Of a stretch of 12,539 bases of DNA, positions 6,865 to 12,539 are shown in pieces; the first letter of the stretch is position 1; every line of letters starts with the position of its first letter. This DNA comes from Gracilaria caudata. Taxonomy: Eukaryota; Rhodophyta; Florideophyceae; Gracilariales; Gracilariaceae. Where the stretch lies: contig JASCIV010000773.1 in NCBI GenBank assembly GCA_030374735.1, forward strand, positions 1-12,539, read 5' to 3'. The notes below the pieces were generated by a model. That model searched no databases and was not told the DNA's origin. It saw only the letters and a list, made by a program, of their open reading frames with translations. A program made the position numbers and the translations under genes.

Positions 6865-7818
6865 TTAACAAAAGCCAGTAAAACCTTGCAGAAACAGAGA
6901 TACTGACTCCGCAACCTTGTCCGGAAACTCATCATGCGCGAGCGAACCGCAATCGATAACATCAACCCACGAAGTCGACTGCGGATCAAACGAAGCAAAA
7001 AGGTCAGCTGTATGTTCTCTCTGTGAACTATCCTTTCCAGTGATCAATAACACCTTGGCTTTAACATCTTTTATATATTGTTCAACACCAGTACGCCACA
7101 TGTCAGTTTCAAGAAACCTCAGAACATTTCGAGGATTCAAACGGTCCAAACCTTCTTCAAGAGATTGAGACACGCTGAAGTTTGATTCACGAGTATCGTC
7201 GCTTAACCATCTATAGAAGAATCTGTCTTTGATACGCTGCGTAAGTCCAAAGCCAAGACTCTTCGAAAAGAACCCCTCAACAGTAGTTCCCAGTCTCTCG
7301 AAACGCGTCGCGGGGTGGAACACCGGTGAGATAAGCACAAGCCCCGCAAACACTTTCGGTCTGGTAGCCGCGGCCTGAACCAAAATGGCGCCACCCAGTC
7401 CCACTCCAAACGCAACCAAACGAGTAATTTGCATGCGGTCAATGAGCTCAAGCACCGCGTTCACCATGTCATCCACGCCAAAGCGCACATTCGCGCCGCA
7501 ATCCGGCTCATCGGGAAGATGACCCGGCGCAGTGAGGTGGTAGTGCGCGCTGGCGGCGTCGATGTGGGGGCGCGTGCGACGAAAGTTGGAGAAGAAGGGG
7601 CCGAAGGCTATGGCGGCGTTTTGACCGACGTCGTGAAAGGTGAGAATGGGCGCACCGACGGTCTTGTTGGACTGGCGCGGACGCACGTGCACTTGCACTG
7701 TTACGTCTCGCACGAGGAAGGTGTCGGCGGTCCAGGCGTGCGGTACTTCTAGCATTTGCACGCCGGGTTGGGATTCTACGACAATGTCGAAGAATGGCGC
7801 GTCGTGAGGGTTTGACAT
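6865..7818 (-). CDS. NDRG-family protein (non-catalytic alpha/beta-hydrolase fold)
   Basis: Encodes 317 residues, close to the usual NDRG core. Family blocks are clear: ILTFHDVGQN (residues 58-67), HYHLTAPGHLPDEP (92-105), and the nucleophile-elbow region FGVGLGGAILVQAA (137-150) followed by FAGLVLISP. In true hydrolases the elbow reads GxSxG; here the serine position is Gly140 (GVGLG), as in animal and plant NDRG proteins, so hydrolase activity is unlikely. A late strand KVLLITGKDSS (255-265) also matches the fold. NDRG proteins are cytosolic or membrane-associated adaptors linked to stress responses, trafficking and, in plants, G-protein signalling; the role here is unknown. The ATG at 7818 has a good context (ACC before ATG). 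Transcribed divergently from MON1. Confidence 0.85.
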   Translation of the reverse strand: MSNPHDAPFFDIVVESQPGVQMLEVPHAWTADTFLVRDVTVQVHVRPRQSNKTVGAPILTFHDVGQNAAIAFGPFFSNFRRTRPHIDAASAHYHLTAPGHLPDEPDCGANVRFGVDDMVNAVLELIDRMQITRLVAFGVGLGGAILVQAAATRPKVFAGLVLISPVFHPATRFERLGTTVEGFFSKSLGFGLTQRIKDRFFYRWLSDDTRESNFSVSQSLEEGLDRLNPRNVLRFLETDMWRTGVEQYIKDVKAKVLLITGKDSSQREHTADLFASFDPQSTSWVDVIDCGSLAHDEFPDKVAESVSLFLQGFTGFC

Positions 7819-8229
7819 GGTGCGCGTATGGGGTGTTTTATCGAGTTGTCGCGAGCTGCTTGAGGTGGTTTCGAGGGGAAGGGATCACGGGGTGACCGCT
7901 ACTGGAAAAACAAACGGGGAAACGAGAGAGATTGAAATGCTGCGAGATAAAAGCGAGCTTCTGCCTCCTACTCGTTCGGTGGTTCGCACCAATCAAATCA
8001 ATGGCAATGAATGAATGAAGAACGACATAAAATGGCAAGCCACGTGTTCTTTCCCGCCTGGGGGGGCATCCAAGAAGCCGCTTTCAGCGTCGCTCACTGA
8101 TGCATCTCCGCGAGTGGACACCTTTGCGCAACGCGCCACTCCATTCAAGTCAATGACTACTCCCGTATCATCGTCAGCGCGAAGCGTGAGCGGGAAGATA
8201 AACGAGTAGCACAGTATAATTCGTTTCCC

Positions 8230-8244
8230 CTCTGTAATACAGAG
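8230..8244. repeat. Perfect palindrome CTCTGTA-A-TACAGAG
   Basis: Seven-base arms that are exact reverse complements flank one base. A further TCTGTA copy begins at 8245. Such dyads in a promoter often bind dimeric transcription factors, but no factor can be named. Confidence 0.45.
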
Positions 8245-8403
8245 TCTGTATCTCCCGATAAAATAAGCGATAAACATAATTTGTTGTCGAGGCTGCCGTT
8301 GTCAAAGCCGTCGCTGTTCGCGACCAACGCCGCGCCACCGCCATCGCCCACCTCACGCGATGGCGACGCACATCACGGCCGCATCGGCACAGCTACCATA
8401 AAC

Positions 8404-8412
8404 ATGAGCTGA
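8404..8412 (+). promoter_or_regulatory. Minimal upstream ORF (Met-Ser-stop) before MON1
   Basis: ATG AGC TGA lies 19 nt upstream of the MON1 start codon. If the transcript begins upstream of it, this two-codon frame would be met first by scanning ribosomes. AACATG gives it A at -3, similar to the main start. Short uORFs this close usually reduce main-frame initiation. It depends on the unknown transcription start. Confidence 0.3.
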
Positions 8413-8431
8413 GCGCACAACGGTTGCCAAC

Positions 8432-9886
8432 ATGTCATCGCACAAAGATGACTCGTTTTGGACGCGAATGAACCACGCCTCCTCCGCGCACGATCTACCG
8501 CAACTATCCGCCACGCCCAAGGCGCCCGCGCTGCCGCCCATCGAGCTCATCATCTGCACGCACGCCGGCAAGCCGCTCACGCACTTTGCTTATCCGCGCG
8601 ATGCGCCGCCACGCCCGCTACACTCGCTGCTCACACTGTCCGCCACGCTGGTCGCCTTCCAGGCGCGCAACGCCGTGCGCGACGTCTCCAGCTCGCACGG
8701 CCGTGTGGTGTGCGTCGTTCACAACTGCTTTCACGCCGTGGCGTTCACGCACGACGCGCGTTTCCCCATCGCGCTGCTGCGCGCGCTTGTTCGCAGCGCG
8801 TTGAGCACGGTGTACTCCACGCTGTCGTCGGCCATCATTGCGCACCTGCACAACTTTCCCAACGCCGACACGAGCAAGCTCACGCCCATGGTCACGCCGT
8901 TGCTCAACACCGTGCTGCTGGACGTGATCACCCATCCGCTACCGCACGTCATGCAAAAGCCCGCCAGTCTACCGGCTCCGGTGCCGTCCATGCGCTCGCC
9001 AGTGGCGCCTTTACTACGCTCCGCGCTCGCCCGGTTCCCCACCATCACGCACGCGTTGGTGATGACAGCCTGCGCTCCGTTTCCGCGCCGTCTCATTTCG
9101 GTGGCACATCCGGCCAACTTTCAACTGTCCGACGCCGATTTGCTCACCGTGATGAGCATTCCGCCGTACCGCGCAAACGCCGAGTGCCACGTGCCCAACA
9201 GCGTGTTTCTTCAGACGGGCGGCTTTCGCACGCCGTTCAAGGCGCACGCGCGTCGCTTCGAACTGCGCCTCGACCCCGACGACTACGAGGCGTTCAAAGA
9301 GGCGGTGGGCGGTGCTGAGTGGCGTCCGGAGTGGACGTCGGCCGGTGGCGATGCAGTTTGGTTGCTTGCACTGTCCACGCCAAGTTCTCACGAGGGAGAC
9401 GCGTTTCTGGATCATGTGGAAGATGTGCTCGATCGTTCCACTGCCGCTCGTGATCTGATGATCAGCATGGAGAAGAGTTGGAGTCTGGACGACATTGAAG
9501 GCATTGCGCATGTGAAACAACACATCAAGGGCATTGTTCTGATGAATCGCCACCGCATCGTGGGCACAATTGGCGCGTTTACGCACGCAAACGGCGTGGC
9601 AATGATGCGTTGTGTGCTGCAACCCGGAGAAGTGGGCGTTGAGCGAGGCCAGCATTGGACCGCTGTGCACTTGGCTCATGTGCAGCTGCGCGCGCTTTGT
9701 TGGGAACAACGGTACATTGTGTGCAGCGAGCAGTGTGTGGGTGTGGCCGATCTCGTTGAGCTGATGCAGCACAAAATCGTTCCGTGGCTCAAAAAGTTTA
9801 CGGAGTCGCTCATGCCGGACCAGGATCGCGTCACGGTGCAGCCGGCCACTCCGTTGTCTGGCTTACTTTCGCCATTCGATTCGTGA
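8432..9886 (+). CDS. MON1: Vacuolar fusion protein MON1 homologue
   Basis: Encodes 484 residues, somewhat shorter than animal and yeast MON1 because the acidic N-terminal region is reduced. MON1 with CCZ1 forms the guanine-nucleotide exchange factor for Rab7 that drives endosome-to-lysosome/vacuole maturation. The first longin-like domain starts at about residue 37 (IELIICTHAGKPLTHFAYP), continues with LLTLSATLVAFQARN, and has the typical VVCVVHNCFHAVAFTHD strand pair. It ends near LLNTVLLDV. A second longin-like unit begins near ITHALVMTACAPFP, and a third around HIKGIVLMNRHRIVG. The spacing of these blocks fits the three-longin architecture. Sequence is divergent, so a paralogous longin protein is possible but less likely. 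No CCZ1 gene is in this window. Its stop lies only 14 bp from the stop of the opposing aminotransferase gene. Confidence 0.75.
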   Translation: MSSHKDDSFWTRMNHASSAHDLPQLSATPKAPALPPIELIICTHAGKPLTHFAYPRDAPPRPLHSLLTLSATLVAFQARNAVRDVSSSHGRVVCVVHNCFHAVAFTHDARFPIALLRALVRSALSTVYSTLSSAIIAHLHNFPNADTSKLTPMVTPLLNTVLLDVITHPLPHVMQKPASLPAPVPSMRSPVAPLLRSALARFPTITHALVMTACAPFPRRLISVAHPANFQLSDADLLTVMSIPPYRANAECHVPNSVFLQTGGFRTPFKAHARRFELRLDPDDYEAFKEAVGGAEWRPEWTSAGGDAVWLLALSTPSSHEGDAFLDHVEDVLDRSTAARDLMISMEKSWSLDDIEGIAHVKQHIKGIVLMNRHRIVGTIGAFTHANGVAMMRCVLQPGEVGVERGQHWTAVHLAHVQLRALCWEQRYIVCSEQCVGVADLVELMQHKIVPWLKKFTESLMPDQDRVTVQPATPLSGLLSPFDS

Positions 9887-9900
9887 TGATGATACGCTGT

Positions 9901-11214
9901 TTACGCATGCTCGTAGTTTGTAATGGCGTCTCCAAGACGGCGAACGCCTTCTACAATTTCATCCTCGCCGACATAGGCGAAACAAAGACGAATGCAGTTT
10001 TGAAAGCGCTGGCCGTCGCTTGAGAAATGAGGCCCCGTGAAGAAGAACACGCCATGCTGCTTTGCAACTTTGAGCAGTTTTTCAGAGTCAATTCTGTCTG
10101 GCAGTGTTATGAAGCAGAAGAAACCGCCCTGGGGCTTGTAGTAGTGCAGGTGTTCATTCTGCCGCAGAGCAGGACGGATATAGCGTTCAACAGCGTCGCA
10201 AAGCGCCGTCGAAGTGCGCTGGTAATGAGCGCAAAGCGCTTGCGCTTGATGCTGTACCACGTTTGACTCGATCATTTCGCTGACAATGGCGGAGGCGAAC
10301 GGATTCAAGCCACCGCCCGATTGGATTGCGCCGCTGTTGAGTATGCGCTGTATGTGCAGAGGGTTTGTGGTGAGCCAGCCGACGCGAAGACCGGGACCCA
10401 GTAGTTTGCTGAACGAATTGATGGCAAACACAGTTGGATCGTGCTCGTGGTCGTACTCGTACAGACTGGTTGGCAACTGTTGGTCAAAGGTGAGAAATTG
10501 ATACACCTCATCCGACGCGATCTTAAATTGGTACCGACGCGAAAGCTCGACGAGCTTTTGTTTCCTGGGTTCGGACATGGACACGCCGGTGGGGTTATTC
10601 GCAATGGGCACAGTGTACAGCAGAGCCGGTCGCTCCCCCTGCTGCAGGCGTTGTTCGACGCGATCCACATCAAGCCCGTGTTGATCGGTAGGGATCTGCA
10701 CAACGTTCAGACCGCAGTCCCTAAACGCATAGTACGCCAGAAAATAGCCCGGACAATCGACGAAAACGGTGTCTCCCGGGCGCGAAAACAACTGACACAC
10801 AAGCGCCAACGTGGGGCCCGAGCCGTTGGTGATGAGCACATGCTCCGCACTCACGCGCGCCGCCGCCGCGCGCTGCGCGCGCGCACACGTCCAGTGCACA
10901 ATGCGCTCGCGCAGCCGCGCGTTGCCGCGGTTGAGACCGTACTGCAGCAGCGTGACGTGCGCGTGTGGGCGCGAGGCGGCGACGTCGAAGGCGCGACGCA
11001 GCTGCGGCAGCGGCAGCAGCGACGGGTTCGGGTGGCCCTTGCCGAGGTTGATGGCGGCGCCGGTTTCCGCGGCCCAAAGCGCGGCGCCCGCGGCGGGTGT
11101 GGCTGTGGGCGTGGTTGCGGCTGTGGCTGTGGCTGTGGCGGCGGCGGGCGGCATGGCGACGGAGCACGCGCGGCGGAGATGCGTGAGCACGGCGCGCGTG
11201 GACGGGAGGTGCAT
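9901..11214 (-). CDS. PLP-dependent aminotransferase, class I/II (fold type I)
   Basis: Encodes 437 residues from the ATG at 11214. The pyridoxal-phosphate site is complete: GSG (131-133), NNPTG with the cofactor-contacting Asn207, SDEVY with Asp235 and Tyr238, and SFSKLLGPGLRVGW with Schiff-base Lys270 and Arg277. A late Arg409 in CIRLCF should bind the substrate carboxylate. The opening block INLGKGHPNPSLLP and the general pattern match the aminoadipate/kynurenine-like group that includes yeast YER152C, so an amino-acid transaminase is a safe call but the substrate is not. The first 45 residues (MHLPSTRAVLTHLRRACS, then Ala/Thr-rich) look like a mitochondrial presequence. The same frame is open upstream to 11400, but that extension would overlap the divergent neighbour and looks non-coding. 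An inner Met at residue 21 is an alternative start. Confidence 0.9.
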   Translation of the reverse strand: MHLPSTRAVLTHLRRACSVAMPPAAATATATAATTPTATPAAGAALWAAETGAAINLGKGHPNPSLLPLPQLRRAFDVAASRPHAHVTLLQYGLNRGNARLRERIVHWTCARAQRAAAARVSAEHVLITNGSGPTLALVCQLFSRPGDTVFVDCPGYFLAYYAFRDCGLNVVQIPTDQHGLDVDRVEQRLQQGERPALLYTVPIANNPTGVSMSEPRKQKLVELSRRYQFKIASDEVYQFLTFDQQLPTSLYEYDHEHDPTVFAINSFSKLLGPGLRVGWLTTNPLHIQRILNSGAIQSGGGLNPFASAIVSEMIESNVVQHQAQALCAHYQRTSTALCDAVERYIRPALRQNEHLHYYKPQGGFFCFITLPDRIDSEKLLKVAKQHGVFFFTGPHFSSDGQRFQNCIRLCFAYVGEDEIVEGVRRLGDAITNYEHA

Positions 11215-11391
11215 GTTCTGCACGCGGCGCAGATGAGAAGACAGAAGATGGTGCGCGCGATGGGGGGAGCTCGAAGAGCGAGAGAGAGAGATCTGTTTAT
11301 TTATTTTGGGAAGCTCTCGCTTTTTGACAAGCGCTCGCAAGTTCGAGCCTCGAACAGAGCAACAGTTCAGTTCAACAACGGTGAACACATC
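11215..11391. promoter_or_regulatory. 177-bp divergent promoter between aminotransferase and small Arg-rich gene
   Basis: Both start codons face away from this short segment, so it presumably serves both genes. It contains a purine-rich GAGAGAGAGA run at about 11278-11290, directly followed by an A/T-rich patch (TTTATTTATTTT, about 11296-11307). That A/T patch is the best core-promoter candidate in otherwise GC-rich DNA. Confidence 0.5.
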
Positions 11392-11832
11392 ATGTTTCAC
11401 CTGGTGGCTCTACTGGTGAGCATAAGCGCGCCGTTCGCGTTCGCGCAACGCATCTACCGCGCGCAGCGGCGCGACACGCGCGCGCGTCTGAGCGACGCGG
11501 TGCGCCACGACGCGCCGCAACGCGCGCACCCGTTGTCGCGCAGCGCGCTCGCGCACGACGCGTGGCGACGCAAGCGCGGGCGGCTGCGACACGACGTGTG
11601 GTCGCCACGCACGCGCGCGGCGCTGCGACGACGCGAGGGCGCGTTGCGCGGACGCATGGCGGCGTTGCCGCGGCGCAGACGCGAGTATGTGAAGTTTGGT
11701 TTGGATGCACGCGAAAGCGTTTCGGTGGGGTGGCTGGATTGGCGACGACGACGCGTGTGTGAGAACGCCACGGTGGCGGGTGCGTCGTTGCAGCGCGTGT
11801 TGCAGTCGATGGGAATCGAACTGGCGGAGTGA
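11392..11832 (+). CDS. Small Arg-rich protein with N-terminal hydrophobic segment, function unknown
   Basis: Encodes 146 residues that I do not recognise. Residues 1-18 (MFHLVALLVSISAPFAFA) are hydrophobic, ending in AFA before QR, like a signal peptide with a cleavage site or a single membrane anchor. The remainder is very basic: about 31 of 146 residues are Arg, with a run of four at 94-97 and another at 118-121. The C-terminal part (YVKFGLDARESVSVGWLDW and VCENATVAGASLQRVLQSMGIEL) looks like folded protein rather than low complexity. Only two Met codons after the start (89 and 140) are in frame. Position between two real genes, facing a divergent promoter, supports it. GC-driven open frames also cover this locus on the opposite strand, so it could be spurious. 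Confidence 0.55.
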   Translation: MFHLVALLVSISAPFAFAQRIYRAQRRDTRARLSDAVRHDAPQRAHPLSRSALAHDAWRRKRGRLRHDVWSPRTRAALRRREGALRGRMAALPRRRREYVKFGLDARESVSVGWLDWRRRRVCENATVAGASLQRVLQSMGIELAE

Positions 11833-12010
11833 TGAGAGCACAGTGTTTTGTATCCACAACGTAAAAACGTACGGCTGGCGGTGCTGCACCGAGACACAGA
11901 AAAAAAAAAAGAGGCACGTTTGTACCACGCGCGTGTGCCAACCGCTTTCCCTTCACCGCCCAAAAAAAAGCAACAGCTCCGCCGCGCCAACAACGCGCGC
12001 GCGCGCCGTC
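11833..12010. promoter_or_regulatory. 178-bp spacer upstream of the RING-CH gene with A-tracts
   Basis: Holds the 3' end of the Arg-rich gene and the promoter of the next gene. Two A-runs stand out in GC-rich sequence: one of about eleven to twelve As near 11900-11910 and one of eight near 11962-11969. Such tracts often mark nucleosome-poor promoters. A CpG-rich stretch follows up to the start codon. Confidence 0.4.
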
Positions 12011-12463
12011 ATGATGAGCGCGCTCTGCCGCATCTGCCAGTGCGAGGGCGACCAAAGCGCGCCGCTCATCCGCCCGTGTCTCTGCGCCGGCACGCTTGCG
12101 CACGCGCACGCCGTGTGCATAGAGAGCTGGATCAACCGGCGTCTACGCACCGGTCTTCCCCTCTCGCTCGCCACGCGTTGCGAGCTGTGCATTTCGCCGT
12201 ACGCCGCGCGCATCGTCGTGCGCGCCACGCCGCTCAGCGCGTTCTTCGTGGCGCGCGGCGCCGTCGCGCGTTGGCTGCTCGCGCTGTCCGTGCTCGCGGC
12301 CGCGGCGCGCGCGCTGCGCGCGCTGAGGGGCGGGAAAGGCGCGGCGGCGGTGCGCGCGACGGGCGCGTTGTTGCTGCACGCGCTGCTGCTGGTGCGCGAG
12401 TGGCGCCTCTGGCGCACGCGCTTTGTGCGCGTACGGGTGCGCGATGATCGCGCCGATTTGTGA
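12011..12463 (+). CDS. Membrane RING-CH (MARCH-type) E3 ubiquitin ligase
   Basis: Encodes 150 residues. The C4HC3 RING-CH zinc finger fills residues 6-60: Cys6-x2-Cys9, Cys23-x-Cys25, His33-x2-Cys36, Cys57-x2-Cys60. Spacing is exactly the family pattern, including C-x-C-x7-H-x2-C and the Trp (W40) after the fourth-cysteine block. Two hydrophobic segments follow (about 73-99 and 116-128), separated by a short Arg/Gly/Lys loop, with a basic tail. This finger-plus-two-TM layout is that of small MARCH ligases, which ubiquitinate membrane proteins in the ER, endosomes or mitochondria. The substrate is unknown. Two consecutive ATGs (12011 and 12014) could start it. An upstream in-frame extension to 11696 overlaps the neighbouring gene and lacks conservation signs. 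Its high Arg/Ala content reflects GC-rich codons. Confidence 0.85.
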   Translation: MMSALCRICQCEGDQSAPLIRPCLCAGTLAHAHAVCIESWINRRLRTGLPLSLATRCELCISPYAARIVVRATPLSAFFVARGAVARWLLALSVLAAAARALRALRGGKGAAAVRATGALLLHALLLVREWRLWRTRFVRVRVRDDRADL

Positions 12464-12539
12464 AACACGCAACGCGATATCGCTCCTGCCGCTCCCCTTT
12501 TTTTATTTTTTGCGCTTTTGTTTGGCGCGGCGCGCCGAT
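12464..12539. other. Downstream flank of the RING-CH gene with T-rich tract
   Basis: The last 76 bases contain a T-run, CCCCTTTTTTTTATTTTTTGC, at about 12495-12515 and then return to GC-rich sequence. This is presumably the 3' flank. Nothing else is visible before the window ends. Confidence 0.4.

Larger units (their letters stand above)
7819..8431. promoter_or_regulatory. Divergent promoter region of NDRG and MON1
   Basis: 613 bp separate the two divergently oriented start codons, so both promoters must lie here. No TATA box was recognised with confidence. An A/T-richer patch at about 8210-8285 contains a perfect 7-bp-arm palindrome (8230-8244). The segment just before MON1 is CpG-rich. Open frames on both strands at about 7993-8277 have no recognisable product and are treated as non-coding. 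GAATGAATGAATGAAGAA near 8007 is a trivial short tandem run. Confidence 0.55.

Noticed and set aside
6622..6881. Three overlapping plus-strand open frames before the NDRG stop
   Set aside because: Different frames of the same bases, no conserved features, and they run into the opposing NDRG 3' end.
7993..8277. Open frame on the minus strand and a counterpart on the plus strand in the NDRG/MON1 promoter
   Set aside because: The translation looks somewhat protein-like in the middle, but the two strands are mutual shadows and nothing is recognisable; it also lies where both promoters must be.
11341..11362. GTTCGAGCC-like sequence resembling a tRNA B box
   Set aside because: No matching A box or cloverleaf arms could be found around it.
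11215..11400. 62-residue N-terminal extension of the aminotransferase
   Set aside because: It would overlap the start of the divergent neighbour and has Ser/His-rich non-conserved sequence; the ATG at 11214 gives a good presequence and normal length.
11390..12109. 239-residue minus-strand open frame opposite the Arg-rich gene
   Set aside because: Extremely Arg/Ala-rich, spans two plus-strand genes and their spacer, and includes homopolymer-derived runs; a composition shadow.
1..12539. CRISPR array, insertion sequence or prophage-type features
   Set aside because: No regularly spaced repeats, transposase-like frame or terminal inverted repeats were seen, and the gene content and intron are eukaryotic.

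Overview
This is nuclear DNA from a compact, intron-poor eukaryote, most likely a unicellular alga or other protist. Three things point that way. The genes are eukaryote-specific (ribosome-assembly factor BRX1, NDRG family, vacuolar-fusion protein MON1, a RING-CH ubiquitin ligase). They are monocistronic, lie on both strands, and have no Shine-Dalgarno organisation. One gene carries a clear GT-AG spliceosomal intron. The lineage cannot be fixed from the sequence alone; a GC-rich, intron-poor alga such as a unicellular red alga would fit, but that is a guess.

Layout. Positions 1-926 are extremely GC- and CpG-rich and hold no gene I can support, but contain a striking G-tract block (288-318). 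BRX1 follows on the plus strand (927-1772). About 1 kb of ordinary intergenic DNA then leads to a two-exon gene for an AIG1/IRG-like P-loop GTPase with a coiled coil and a hydrophobic tail (2825-3985). Next on the same strand is a five- to six-repeat ankyrin protein with an unassigned, weakly EF-hand-like C-terminal half (4859-6091). A cluster of GTACCTT-type motifs lies in front of, inside and behind this gene. An NDRG-family alpha/beta-hydrolase-fold protein lies on the minus strand (6865-7818). It shares a 613-bp divergent promoter region with MON1 on the plus strand (8432-9886). MON1 converges, with only 14 bp between stop codons, on a PLP-dependent class I/II aminotransferase (minus strand, 9901-11214). 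That gene shares a 177-bp divergent promoter with a small arginine-rich protein bearing a hydrophobic N-terminus (11392-11832). The window ends with a 150-residue membrane RING-CH (MARCH-type) E3 ligase (12011-12463).

How the genes relate. Most are housekeeping genes with no obvious shared pathway: ribosome assembly, endolysosomal fusion, amino-acid metabolism, ubiquitination. The GTPase and ankyrin pair (about 2.8-6.1 kb) stands out. It is visibly less GC-rich than the flanks, its families are typical of variable, lineage-expanded gene sets, and the ankyrin gene carries near-identical DNA-level repeats. This pair is the best candidate for something undescribed in the window. A functional link between the two is only an inference from adjacency.
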